Origin: JACMOY01 sp038322575
GTDB taxonomy: Bacteria > Actinomycetota > Actinomycetes > Actinomycetales > Angustibacteraceae
NCBI GenBank assembly: GCA_038322575.1
Contig: JBBQGB010000008.1
Span: forward strand, 1-64,000
DNA: 64,000 bases
Direction: 5' to 3'
A model generated the notes under the pieces. That model saw nothing but the letters and a program-made list of their open reading frames with translations, did no database searches and was not told where the DNA came from. Both the position numbers and the translations under genes were made by a program. This document shows, in pieces, positions 49,705-62,408 of the stretch. Every line of letters starts with the position of its first letter. Position 1 is the first letter of the stretch.

Positions 49705-50259
49705 ATGGGAATCGAAGAGAAGCTGCCCGCGGGCTTCATGCTCACCAGCGTCGAGAAGCTCGCCGGCTACATGCGCAAGAGCTCGGTGTGGCCGGCCACG
49801 TTCGGCCTGGCCTGCTGCGCGATCGAGATGATGGCCGTCGGCACGCCGGACTACGACATCGCCCGCTTCGGCATGGAGCGCTTCAGCGCCACCCCGCGCC
49901 AGGCCGACCTGATGATCGTCGCCGGTCGGGTCAGCCAGAAGATGGCGCCCGTCGTCCGCCAGGTGTACGACCAGATGCCCGAGCCCAAGTGGGTCATCTC
50001 GATGGGCGTGTGCGCGAGCAGCGGCGGGATGTTCAACAACTACGCGATCGTGCAAGGGGTCGACCACATCATCCCGGTCGACGTCTACCTGCCCGGCTGC
50101 CCGCCGCGACCGCAGATGCTGCTGAACGCGATCATCACCCTGCACGAGCAGATCCAGAACGCACCGCTCGGCGTCAACCGCGAGAAGGCCGCCCGCGCGG
50201 CCGAGGCGGCCGCCCTGGAGGCCACCCCCACCTCGCAGCTGAAGGGTCTGCTGGCGTGA
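49705..50259 (+). CDS. nuoB: NADH-quinone oxidoreductase subunit B
   Basis: 184 residues. The four cluster N2 cysteines lie in FGLACCAIEMMA, ISMGVCASSGGMF and YLPGCPPRPQ. It carries the Fe-S centre that passes electrons to quinone. The ATG at 49705 follows nuoA by 7 bases. The stop overlaps nuoC (GTGA). Confidence 0.97.
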   Translation: MGIEEKLPAGFMLTSVEKLAGYMRKSSVWPATFGLACCAIEMMAVGTPDYDIARFGMERFSATPRQADLMIVAGRVSQKMAPVVRQVYDQMPEPKWVISMGVCASSGGMFNNYAIVQGVDHIIPVDVYLPGCPPRPQMLLNAIITLHEQIQNAPLGVNREKAARAAEAAALEATPTSQLKGLLA

Positions 50260-51049
50260 GCGACCCCACCCCGCAGGCCGGGCCGGTCCCGCAGACCAAG
50301 CCCGACTCGGTCGTGGCCCAGGAGTCCGCGCCGCAGACCGCCGAGGTGCACGCCGCGTCCACCGAGGTCGCCACCACCGACGCCCTGCCCGAGGTCGTCG
50401 ACGTCCGTCGCGGCATGTTCGGCGCGCACGACGCGGGCGACACCAGCGGGTACGGCGGACTGGTGCGCACGGTGGCGATGCCCGCGCCCGTCCAGCGCCC
50501 GCTGGACGGCTGGTGGGACCTGGTGCCCGAGGTGCTCACCCGCACCCTGCCCGACTCCGGCGCCACCTACGACGCGGCGGTCGAGAAGGTCGTCGCCGAC
50601 CGCGGCGAGGTCACGTTCTTCGTGCGCCGCGAGCACCTCGTGGCGGTCGCCCGCGCCCTGCGCGACGAGCCCGAGCTGCGCTTCGAGATCTGCACCGGGG
50701 TCAGCGGCGTCCACTACCCGCACGAGACCGGTCGCGAGCTGCACGCCGTCTACCACCTGCTCTCGATCACCCACGGCGGGCGGCGGGTGCGCCTGGAGGT
50801 CGTCTGCCCGGACGCCGACCCGCACGTGCCGTCGGTGGTCAGCGTCTACCCCGGCAACGACTGGCACGAGCGCGAGACGTGGGACATGTTCGGCTTGGTC
50901 TTCGACGGCCACCCGGCGCTGACCCGCATCCTGATGCCGGACGACTGGCCCGGCCACCCCCAGCGCAAGGACTACCCCCTCGGCGGCATCCCCGTCGAGT
51001 ACAAGGGCGCGCAGATCCCGCCGCCCGACGAGCGGAGGTCGTACAGCTG

Positions 51050-51050
<1 letters not shown>
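50256..51050 (+). CDS. nuoC: NADH-quinone oxidoreductase subunit C
   Basis: 264 residues. After a polar, low-complexity N-terminal stretch of about 70 residues, the conserved part HYPHETGRELHAVYHLLSIT, then VSVYPGNDWHERETWDMFG and DDWPGHPQRKDYPLGG matches NuoC. It is part of the peripheral arm. The GTG overlaps the nuoB stop, and the stop overlaps nuoD (TGATG). Confidence 0.96.
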
Positions 51051-52395
<1,345 letters not shown>

Positions 52396-52396
<1 letters not shown>

Positions 52397-53319
52397 TGAG
52401 CGCTGACGAGGCGATCGGGCTCACGCCCGGCTCCACCCGCGCGGGCGGTTACCCGGACGACGTCCGGCTGCGGCTGACGGCCGACTCGGCCGCGATCGTG
52501 GCGCGCTACCCGGTGGCCCGCTCGGCCCTGCTGCCGATGCTGCACCTGGTGCAGAGCGAGGAGGGGTACGTCAGCCAGCTCGGCATCGAGTTCTGCGCCG
52601 ACTTCCTGGGCCTGTCGACGGCCGAGGTCGCGGGTGTCGCGACGTTCTACACGCAGTACAAGCGCCACCCCAACGGCACCTACACCGTCGGTGTCTGCAC
52701 CAACACGCTCTGCGCCGTCATGGGCGGCGACGCCATCTGGGACGCGGTCAGCGAGCACCTCGACGTCGAGCACGACGAGACGACGGACGACGGGGCGATC
52801 ACCCTCGAGCGGATCGAGTGCAACGCGGCGTGCGACTACGCGCCCGTCGTGATGGTCAACTGGGAGTTCTTCGACAACCAGACGCCGGCCACCACCCGGG
52901 CGCTCGTCGACGACCTGCGCGCCGGGGTCGACGTCCGCCCCTCGCGCGGCGCCGACCGCGTGTGCACCTTCAAGCAGGTCTCGCGCACCCTCGCCGGTTT
53001 CGCCGACGGCCTGGCCGACCAGGGCGTGGGCGCCGGTGCACCCACCACGGTCGGCCTGCGGCTGGCCCGCGAGCGCGACTGGCAGGCCCCGACACCGTCG
53101 AGGTCCGACGCCGTGGCCGACGCCCCGGTCGAGCAGATCGCCGCCGACCACGTCGCCTCGCCGGGAGCCCCCAGCGCCAACGACGCCGCCGTCGCGCCCG
53201 GCGTCGACGGCGCAGCACCCACCGCCCGAGCCGGCGAGACCACGTCGCCGAACGCGCCCCGCACCGCCGCCGCCAAGCGCGCCCCCCGCAAGCGAGCCAC
53301 CCCGACGAAGGAGGCCTGA
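52396..53319 (+). CDS. nuoE: NADH-quinone oxidoreductase subunit E
   Basis: 307 residues, much longer than the usual 170-250 because of a C-terminal tail of about 100 residues rich in Ala, Pro, Lys and Arg. The [2Fe-2S] cluster N1a ligands are in VCTNTLCAV and ECNAACDYAP. It is part of the NADH-oxidising module with NuoF. The tail is disordered-looking, ends KKRAPRKRATPTKEA-like, and is of unknown role. Confidence 0.94.
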
Positions 53320-53323
53320 GCCG

Positions 53324-54660
<1,337 letters not shown>

Positions 54661-54661
<1 letters not shown>

Positions 54662-57183
54662 TGACCATCACCACGCCGCCCCCGGCCACCCCGTCCGCCA
54701 ACCCGCCCGGCAGCTCCGCCGGGGAGACCGCCGTCCGGGACGACCTGGTGCGCCTGGTGATCGACGGCACGGACGTCGAGGTGCCCAAGGGCACCCTGGT
54801 GATCCGGGCGGCCGAGCAGATCGGCGTCCAGATCCCGAGGTTCTGCGACCATCCGCTGCTCGCGCCCGTCGGCGCCTGCCGCCAGTGCCTGGTCGAGATC
54901 GCGATGCCCGGCCCGGACGGGTCGCTGCGACCGATGCCCAAGCCGCAGGCCTCGTGCACCATCACCGTCACGGCGGGCATGGAGGTCAAGACCCAGCGAA
55001 CGTCACCGGCCGCCGACAAGGCCCAGCACGGGGTGATGGAGCTGCTGCTGATCAACCACCCGCTGGACTGCCCGGTGTGCGACAAGGGCGGCGAGTGCCC
55101 GCTGCAGAACCAGGCGCTGTCCAACGGCCGCAGCCAGTCGCGCTTCGAGGACGTCAAGCGCACCTACGAGAAGCCGATCAACATCTCGAGCCAGGTGCTG
55201 CTCGACCGCGAGCGCTGCGTGCTGTGCGCCCGGTGCACGCGGTTCAGCACCCAGATCGCCGGTGACCCGTTCATCGAGATGCTCGACCGCGGTGCGCTGC
55301 AGCAGGTCGGCATCTACAGCAAGCAGCCGTTCGAGAGCTACTTCAGCGGCAACACGGTGCAGATCTGCCCCGTCGGGGCGCTCACCGGTGCGGCCTACCG
55401 GTTCCGCTCGCGGCCCTTCGACCTGCGCTCGACCCCCGGCGTCTGCGAGCACTGCGCGTCCGGCTGTGCGATCCGGGTCGACTCCCGGCGCGGCACCGTC
55501 CTGCGCCGCCCGGCCGGCAACGACCCCGCGGTCAACGAGGAGTGGAGCTGCGACAAGGGTCGCTGGGCCTTCACCTACGCCACCACCGACCGGCTGACGC
55601 ACCCGCTGGTGCGCAACGGCGAGACCGGCGAGCTCGAGGTCGCGTCCTGGCCCGAGGCGCTCGAGATCGCCGCCCGCGGCCTGGCCGCGGCCCGCGACGC
55701 GCACGGCGTCGGCGTCCTCACCGGGGGACGCCTCACCCACGAGGACGCCTTCGCCTACGCCAAGTTCGCCCGCGTCGCGTTGCACACCAACGACATCGAC
55801 TTCCGCGCCCGGCCGCACTCGGCCGAGGAGGCCGAGTTCCTCGCCCACGCCGTCGCGGGTGCGTGGGTCGGTGCCGGCGGCGTGAGCTACGACGAGCTCG
55901 AGGCCGCGGCGACGGTCCTGCTCGTCGGGTTCGAGCCGGAGGACGAGTCGCCGATCGTCTTCCTGCGGCTGCGCAAGGCCGTGCGCGCCCACCACCAGAG
56001 GGTCGTGTCCGTCGCGAGCTGGGCGTCGCGGGGGCTGGAGAAGCTGGACGGCGTCCTCGTCCAGGCCGCTCCGGGCACCGAGGCCGAGGTGCTGCTGGCC
56101 CTGGCCGCCGACCCCGGCCCCGGCACGGGCCCGGTGGCCGACACCGCCGGGCTGCTGCGCTCGCCCGGTGCCGTCGTCCTGGTCGGTGAGCGTCTGGCGA
56201 CCGTCCCCGGTGGCCTGACGGCGGCCCTTCGCCTCGCCGAGGCGACGGGGGCGCGCCTGGCGTGGGTGCCCCGGCGCGCGGGCGAGCGCGGCGCGGTCGA
56301 GGCCGGCGCCCTGCCGAACCTGCTGCCCGGCGGCCGTCCCGTGAGCGACGCCGCCGCCCGCGTCGACGTCGCCGCCACCTGGGGCGTCGACTCGCTGCCG
56401 GGCGGCCCCGGCCGCGACACCGCCGGGATCCTGGCTGCCGCCCGCACCGGCGCCCTGTCCGGCCTGCTGGTCGCCGGGGTCGACCCGGGTGACCTGCCCG
56501 ACCCCCGCGCCGCCCTCGAGGCCCTGGACGCCGCCTCGTTCGTGGTCTCGCTCGAGCTGTCGCCCAGCGAGGTCACCCGCCGCGCCGACGTCGTCCTGCC
56601 GGTCGCCGCCGTGGGCGAGAAGTCCGGGACGTTCTGGAACTGGGAGGGCCGCGAGCGGCCGTTCCCGACGGTGCTCGAGACCTCGGCCATGAGCGACCAC
56701 CGAGTCCTCGACCTGATCGCCGGCGAGCTCGACCTGCACCTGGGGCTGCGCGACGTCGACGCGGTCCGCCGCCAGGCGGCCGAGCTGGCCGGCTGGGAGG
56801 GCGCCGGCACCCCCGCGCCCGTCGTCGCTCCGGCGCCCGCGCCCCAGGTGGCTGCGGGCGAGGCGGTCCTCGCGACCTGGGCCCAGCTGCTGGACGCCGG
56901 CCGTCTGCAGGCCGGTGAGCCCTGGCTGGCCGGCACCGCCCGACGTCCCGTGGCCCGGGTCAGCGCGGCCACCGCGGCCGCCGCGGGGCTGCCCGACGGC
57001 GAGCTCGTGTCGCTCGCGACCGCGGCGGGGTCGATCACCCTGCCGCTCGTGGTGACCGAGATGACCGACGGCGTCGTGTGGGCGCCCACCAACAGCACCG
57101 GTCACCCGGTGCGATCCGCGCTGCGGGCCGACTCCGGCGCCGTCGTCACGCTGACCCGACCCACCCCTGGACGTGTCTCATGA
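54661..57183 (+). CDS. nuoG: NADH-quinone oxidoreductase subunit G
   Basis: 840 residues. N-terminal [2Fe-2S] ligands are in RFCDHPLLAPVGACRQCLVE. Further 4Fe-4S clusters lie in CPVCDKGGECPLQ, RCVLCARCTRFS and CEHCASGCAIRV, followed by a molybdopterin-like domain. It is the largest Fe-S subunit of the peripheral arm. The C-terminal 300 residues are Ala/Gly-rich and less conserved. The stop overlaps nuoH (ATGA). Confidence 0.96.
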
Positions 57184-58523
57184 GCAGCTCCCAGACCCTC
57201 GCGAGCCTGACCGCGGCAGGGCCCGGCGCCGCCGACTTCAGCCAGGAGACCTGGTGGCTGGTGATCGCCAAGGCGCTGGCCGTGTTCGTGTTCCTGGTGG
57301 TGACCACGCTGCTCGTCATCTGGTTCGAGCGCCGCGTGATCGGCCGCATGCAGCAGCGCCCGGGCCCCAACCGCACCGGCCCGTTCGGGCTGCTGCAGAC
57401 CCTCGCCGACGGCGTGAAGCTGGCGCTGAAGGAGGACATCATCCCCAAGGCGGCCGACAAGGTCGTCTACATCATCGCGCCGGGCATCGCGGCCGCCATG
57501 TGCTTCGTGGCCTTCTCGATCATCCCGTTCGGCCCGGCCGTCAGCGTCTTCGGGCACCTGACCCCGCTGCAGCTCACCGACATCCCGGTCGCGGTGCTCT
57601 TCGTGCTGTCGGTCGCCAGCGTCGGCGTCTACGGCATCCTGCTGGCCGGCTGGTCGTCCGGCTCGACCTACCCGCTGCTCGGCGCCCTGCGCTCCTCGGC
57701 CCAGGTCATCAGCTACGAGATCGCGATGGGCCTCTCGCTGGTCGCCGTGTTCCTGTACGCCGGCTCGATGTCGACGTCCGAGATCGTGTACGCCCAGCGC
57801 GGGCTGTGGTTCATCATCCCGGCCTTCTTCTCGTTCGTGGTCTACGTGATCACGATGCTGGGCGAGACCAACCGGCTGCCGTTCGACCTCGCCGAGGGTG
57901 AGGGCGAGCTCACCGGTGGGTTCCACACCGAGTACTCGTCGCTGAAGTTCGCCCTGTTCTTCCTGGCCGAGTACGTCAACATGGTGACCGTCTCGGCGCT
58001 GGCCACCACGCTGTTCCTCGGTGGGTGGCGGGCGCCGTGGCCGCTGTCGCTGGTCGGCGACGGGGTGCTCAACACCGGCTGGTGGCCGCTGCTGTGGTTC
58101 GTCGCCAAGCTGTGGGGCTTCCTGTTCTTCTTCGTCTGGGTGCGCGGCTCGCTGCCGCGGGTGCGCTACGACCAGTTCATGCGGTTCGGCTGGAAGTTCC
58201 TCATCCCGGCCAGCCTGGTCTGGATCGTCGCGGTGGCGCTGATCCAGGGCAGCCGCACCTTCGGGGGCATCGGCCGCACCCCGACGTTCGTCGTGATCGG
58301 CGTGGTCGCGGTCATCGCCCTGGCCCTGGGCTGGGTGTGGGACTCGCGCGCCGCGGCCAGCGAGAAGCAGACCGGCGGCTGGGACCTCGGCGAGGTCGAC
58401 CCGTTCGCCGGCGGACACCCCGTCCCGCCGCTGCCCGGCCAGAGCGTCGCCGTCACCCGCGGCCCCGGCGAGCGCGCGCTCGCCGGTGCCTCACCCGCGT
58501 CCCAGGAGGACCTTCGTGGCTGA
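57180..58523 (+). CDS. nuoH: NADH-quinone oxidoreductase subunit H
   Basis: 447 residues with eight membrane helices. WFERRVIGRMQQRPGPNRTG, ETNRLPFDLAEGEGELTGGF and HTEYSSLKFALFFLAEYVNM mark the family. It forms the quinone channel at the membrane-arm junction. The C-terminal 60 residues are polar and extend into the nuoI overlap. Confidence 0.97.
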   Translation: MSSSQTLASLTAAGPGAADFSQETWWLVIAKALAVFVFLVVTTLLVIWFERRVIGRMQQRPGPNRTGPFGLLQTLADGVKLALKEDIIPKAADKVVYIIAPGIAAAMCFVAFSIIPFGPAVSVFGHLTPLQLTDIPVAVLFVLSVASVGVYGILLAGWSSGSTYPLLGALRSSAQVISYEIAMGLSLVAVFLYAGSMSTSEIVYAQRGLWFIIPAFFSFVVYVITMLGETNRLPFDLAEGEGELTGGFHTEYSSLKFALFFLAEYVNMVTVSALATTLFLGGWRAPWPLSLVGDGVLNTGWWPLLWFVAKLWGFLFFFVWVRGSLPRVRYDQFMRFGWKFLIPASLVWIVAVALIQGSRTFGGIGRTPTFVVIGVVAVIALALGWVWDSRAAASEKQTGGWDLGEVDPFAGGHPVPPLPGQSVAVTRGPGERALAGASPASQEDLRG

Positions 58524-59214
58524 CCAGCCCTCCGGCAGCACCGACCGCGGTCGGGCCCCCGAGACCAACCCCGACAAGGGCCGCACCGACGGACCGATCG
58601 CGAAGGCGCTCGCGCCGGTCGCCGGCTTCGGGGTGAGCTTCGCGACGATGTTCCGCAAGGTCTACACCGAGGAGTACCCCGAGAAGCCGCGGCCCACCGA
58701 GCCGCGGTTCCATGGCCGACACCAGCTCAACCGGCACCCGGACGGGCTGGAGAAGTGCATCGGCTGCGAGCTGTGCGCCTGGGCCTGCCCCGCGGACGCG
58801 ATCTACGTCGAGGGCGCCGAGAACGACCCCGACGAGCGCTACTCGCCCGGGGAGCGCTACGGCCGCGTCTACCAGATCAACTACCTGCGGTGCATCTTCT
58901 GCGGGCTGTGCATCGAGGCCTGCCCCACCCGCGCGCTGACGATGACCAACGAGTACGAGATCGCCGACGACCGGCGGGGCAAGCTGATCTTCGACAAGGA
59001 GCAGCTGCTCGCGCCCCTGCAGCAGGGCATGCTGCGCGCCCCGCACCCGATGGTTCCCGGCGCCGACGACCAGACGTACTACCGCGGTGAGGTCACCAAG
59101 GCCGTCCCCGAGCAGCAGGCGTGGGTCGACGCGCACCCCGACGTCGTCCCCGAGAGCGTCGAGGTCACCGGACCCAAGTCCGCCGGCGAGCGCGTGGCCA
59201 AGGCCACCCGGTGA
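58516..59214 (+). CDS. nuoI: NADH-quinone oxidoreductase subunit I
   Basis: 232 residues. Two 4Fe-4S motifs, CIGCELCAWACP and CIFCGLCIEACP, bind clusters N6a and N6b. The GTG at 58516 is chosen because CAGGAGGA lies 6 bases upstream and the longer in-frame version would lie within nuoH. The stop overlaps nuoJ (GTGA). Confidence 0.96.
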   Translation: MADQPSGSTDRGRAPETNPDKGRTDGPIAKALAPVAGFGVSFATMFRKVYTEEYPEKPRPTEPRFHGRHQLNRHPDGLEKCIGCELCAWACPADAIYVEGAENDPDERYSPGERYGRVYQINYLRCIFCGLCIEACPTRALTMTNEYEIADDRRGKLIFDKEQLLAPLQQGMLRAPHPMVPGADDQTYYRGEVTKAVPEQQAWVDAHPDVVPESVEVTGPKSAGERVAKATR

Positions 59215-60029
59215 ACGCGACCGTGACGGCCGCCCTGTCCGCCGCGGCGACGGGCAGCTCGAACCCCGGCGGCGGCGAGGCCGTCCTGTTCTGGGTGCTG
59301 GCGCCCACGATGGTGCTCTCGGCGCTCGGGCTGCTGTTCGCGAAGAAGGCCGTCCACGCGGCCCTCGCCACGGCCGTCGTGATGGTCTCGCTCGGCATCA
59401 TCTACGTCGCTCAGCACGCGGACTTCCTGGGCGTGATCCAGGTGTTCGTCTACACCGGCGCGGTGATGATGCTGTTCCTGTTCGTGCTGATGCTCGTCGG
59501 CGTCGACTCGGCCGACTCGCTCGTCGAGACCATCCGCGGCCAGCGCTGGGTCGGCCTGCTGCTCGCCGTCGGGCTCGGCGTCCTGCTGGTCACCGCGGTG
59601 GGCTCGGTCACCTTCGCCAGCCCGGTGGGGCTGACCGAGGCCAACGCGCAGGGCAACGTGCTCGGCATCGCGAACAAGATCTTCGGCCAGTACGTCTGGG
59701 CGTTCGAGGTCACCAGCGCGCTGCTGATCACCGCCGCGATGGGGGCCATGGTGCTCGCGCACCGCGAGCGACTCGGCGTCCGCTCGTCCCAGCGCGTGCA
59801 GTCCGAGCGACGCTTCCTCAGCGGTCGTCTCGCGGCCGGGCTGCCCGCACCCGGGGTCTTCGCCCGGCACAACGCGGTCGACACGCCGGCCCTGCTCCCG
59901 GACGGTCGGCCGAGCGAGCTGTCCGTCTCGCGGGTGCTGCGCGCCCGCGAGCAGGTGCGGGGCACCGACGACTTCGACACGGCCGTCGGCCGGATCGAGA
60001 CCGACGTCGAGCAGGGGGGCCGGCGATGA
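59211..60029 (+). CDS. nuoJ: NADH-quinone oxidoreductase subunit J
   Basis: 272 residues with five membrane helices in the first 180. GVIQVFVYTGAVMMLFLFVL is diagnostic. The polar C-terminal tail of about 90 residues is longer than in E. coli but usual in actinobacteria. GTG start overlaps nuoI. Confidence 0.95.
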   Translation: MNATVTAALSAAATGSSNPGGGEAVLFWVLAPTMVLSALGLLFAKKAVHAALATAVVMVSLGIIYVAQHADFLGVIQVFVYTGAVMMLFLFVLMLVGVDSADSLVETIRGQRWVGLLLAVGLGVLLVTAVGSVTFASPVGLTEANAQGNVLGIANKIFGQYVWAFEVTSALLITAAMGAMVLAHRERLGVRSSQRVQSERRFLSGRLAAGLPAPGVFARHNAVDTPALLPDGRPSELSVSRVLRAREQVRGTDDFDTAVGRIETDVEQGGRR

Positions 60030-60325
60030 GCCTGACCAACTACGTCTACCTGTCCTGCATCCTGTTCTCGATCGGCTCGGCGACGGTCCTGCTGCGCCGC
60101 AACGCGATCGTCGTGTTCATGGGCGTCGAGCTGATGCTGAACGCCACGAACCTCGCGTTCGTCACGTTCGCCCGCATGCAGGGCACGCTCGACGGCCAGG
60201 TCGTGGCGCTGTTCGTCATGCTCGTCGCCGCGGCCGAGGTCGTCGTCGGTCTGGCCATCATCATGAGCATCTTCCGCGCCCGCCGATCGGCGTCGGTGGA
60301 CGACGCCAACCTGCTCAGGCTCTAG
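60026..60325 (+). CDS. nuoK: NADH-quinone oxidoreductase subunit K
   Basis: 99 residues with three membrane helices. The two conserved glutamates are in FMGVELMLNATNLAF and AAAEVVVGLAIIMS. It is a membrane-arm proton-path subunit. The ATG overlaps the nuoJ stop (ATGA). Confidence 0.97.
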   Translation: MSLTNYVYLSCILFSIGSATVLLRRNAIVVFMGVELMLNATNLAFVTFARMQGTLDGQVVALFVMLVAAAEVVVGLAIIMSIFRARRSASVDDANLLRL

Positions 60326-60393
60326 CCTCTGACGTGCCGTGCCCGCGTGGCACGGCACGCCGCGCACCGAGATCGAACGGAACCGATACCCAG

Positions 60394-62331
60394 ATGACCA
60401 GCACATGGGCACTCGCCGCACCTGGCGCGATGGCCACCCAGGCGTCGTCGGGGGTGTTCTCCCTGACCTGGCTGCTCATCGGTCTGCCCCTGCTCGGCGC
60501 CGCCGTCCTGCTGCTCGGTGGCCGGCGCACCAACCGGTTCGGTCACCTGGTCGGGGCGGGGTTGTCGTGGGCCTCGTTCGTCGTCGCCGCGATCCTGTTC
60601 CTCGCCCTGCTCGCCAAGCCGGGCGAGGAGCGCGCGATCTCGCAGCACCTGTTCTCGTGGATCGCCGCGGGGTCGTTCAGGGTCGACGCCGGTCTGCTGC
60701 TCGACCCGCTGTCGCTGGCGTTCGTGCTGCTCGTGACGTTCGTCGGGTCGCTGATCCACGTCTACTCGATCGCGTACATGGAGCACGACCCCGACCGGCG
60801 TCGCTTCTTCGCCTACCTCAACCTGTTCGTCGCGGCGATGCTGCTGCTGGTGCTGGCCGACAGCTTCCTGCTGCTGTACGTCGGCTGGGAGGGGGTGGGC
60901 CTCGCGTCCTACCTGCTGATCGGGTTCTGGAACCACAACTCCGCCTACGCCGCCGCGTCGAAGAAGGCGTTCGTCGCCAACCGGGTCGGCGACTTCGGGC
61001 TGTCGGTCGCGATCATGATCATGTTCGTCCAGTTCGGTGCCGTCGACTTCACGACCGTCTTCGCCGGTGCCTCGGGCGCCTCGACCGCGGCCCTCACCGC
61101 GATGGGCCTGATGCTGCTGCTGGGCGCCTGCGGCAAGTCGGCCCAGTTCCCGCTGCAGTCCTGGCTCGGTGACGCGATGGCCGGCCCGACGCCGGTCTCG
61201 GCGCTGATCCACGCGGCGACGATGGTCACCGCCGGCGTCTACCTCGTCGTCCGCTCGCACCCGATCTTCGACCTCGCCCCGGACGCGCGACTGGTCGTGG
61301 TCATCGTGGGCGCGGTCACCCTGGTGTACGGCGCGGTCGTCGGCTGCGCCAAGGACGACATCAAGAAGGCGCTGGCCGCCTCGACGATGAGCCAGATCGG
61401 CTACATGATGCTCGCCGCCGGCCTCGGCCCCGTCGGGTACGTCTTCGCGATCTTCCACCTGCTGACCCACGGCTTCTTCAAGGCCGGGATGTTCCTCGGC
61501 GCCGGCTCGGTGATGCACGGCATGGGCGACCAGGTGAACATGCGTCGCTTCGGGGGCCTCGGCGCCGTCATGAAGGTCACCTGGGTGACGTTCGGCCTGG
61601 GCTGGCTGGCCATCATCGGCTTCCCCCTGCTGTCGGGGTTCTGGAGCAAGGACAAGATCATCGAGGCCGCGTTCGTCGGCGACGGCTGGCGGCCCTGGGT
61701 GTTCGGGCTCACCGCGATGCTGGCCGCCGGGCTGACCGCGTTCTACATGTCCCGGCTGTTCCTGCTCACGTTCCACGGCAAGCGGCGCTGGACCGACGAC
61801 GTCCACCCGCACGAGTCGCCGCTGCTGATGACGGTGCCGATGATGGTGCTGTCGATCGGCTCGGCGTTCCTCGGGCTGCTGCTCGGCCCGACCGGCGCCA
61901 TCGAGTCGTGGCTGTCGCCCGTGGTGGGCGAGCACCCCGAGGAGAGCCCGGTCCTGCCCGCGGTCGCGATCACGGTGCTGACGCTCGTCCTCGTGGCCGC
62001 CGGCGTCGGGCTGGCCTACGTCCGCTACGTGCGCGAGCAGGTGCCCGAGCTGGCGCCGGTGGGCTCGCTCGCGACCCGGGCGGCCCGGCGCGACCTGTTC
62101 CAGGACGACGTCAACGAGGCCATCCTGATGCGTCCGGGCCAGCACCTGACCCGCTCGCTGGTCTACGTCGACAACGAGGGCGTGGACGGCGGGGTGCGCG
62201 GCCTGGCCGCGCTGATCGGCGGGACGTCGGGCCGGGTGCGCCGGCTGCAGACCGGCTTCGTGCGGTCGTACGCCCTCACCATGCTCGGCGGGGTCGTCGT
62301 GGTCGCCGCAGCCCTGGCGGTGGCCCGGTGA
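60394..62331 (+). CDS. nuoL: NADH-quinone oxidoreductase subunit L
   Basis: 645 residues with about 16 membrane segments. LLLYVGWEGVGLASYLLIGF, KSAQFPLQSWLGDAMAGPTP and STMSQIGYMMLAAGLGP mark the antiporter-like subunit. It drives proton pumping through the lateral helix at its C-terminus. The ATG at 60394 (MTSTWALAAPG) is chosen over an ATG-less upstream extension to 60334. Confidence 0.96.
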   Translation: MTSTWALAAPGAMATQASSGVFSLTWLLIGLPLLGAAVLLLGGRRTNRFGHLVGAGLSWASFVVAAILFLALLAKPGEERAISQHLFSWIAAGSFRVDAGLLLDPLSLAFVLLVTFVGSLIHVYSIAYMEHDPDRRRFFAYLNLFVAAMLLLVLADSFLLLYVGWEGVGLASYLLIGFWNHNSAYAAASKKAFVANRVGDFGLSVAIMIMFVQFGAVDFTTVFAGASGASTAALTAMGLMLLLGACGKSAQFPLQSWLGDAMAGPTPVSALIHAATMVTAGVYLVVRSHPIFDLAPDARLVVVIVGAVTLVYGAVVGCAKDDIKKALAASTMSQIGYMMLAAGLGPVGYVFAIFHLLTHGFFKAGMFLGAGSVMHGMGDQVNMRRFGGLGAVMKVTWVTFGLGWLAIIGFPLLSGFWSKDKIIEAAFVGDGWRPWVFGLTAMLAAGLTAFYMSRLFLLTFHGKRRWTDDVHPHESPLLMTVPMMVLSIGSAFLGLLLGPTGAIESWLSPVVGEHPEESPVLPAVAITVLTLVLVAAGVGLAYVRYVREQVPELAPVGSLATRAARRDLFQDDVNEAILMRPGQHLTRSLVYVDNEGVDGGVRGLAALIGGTSGRVRRLQTGFVRSYALTMLGGVVVVAAALAVAR

Positions 62332-62408
62332 ACGGCGACGGCTCGACCACCGGCGACGGCCCGTCGAACGGCCCCCATCTCGCCCGCCCCACCCGATCGG
62401 ACATCTGA
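62328..62408 (+). CDS. Possible 26-residue open frame between nuoL and nuoM
   Basis: A GTG overlaps the nuoL stop (GTGA) and the frame ends in a TGA that overlaps the nuoM ATG (TGATG). The peptide is Gly/Ser/Pro-rich and polar with no recognisable domain. It may only serve to couple translation of nuoM to nuoL, or it may be a chance spacer. Confidence 0.3.
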   Translation: MNGDGSTTGDGPSNGPHLARPTRSDI

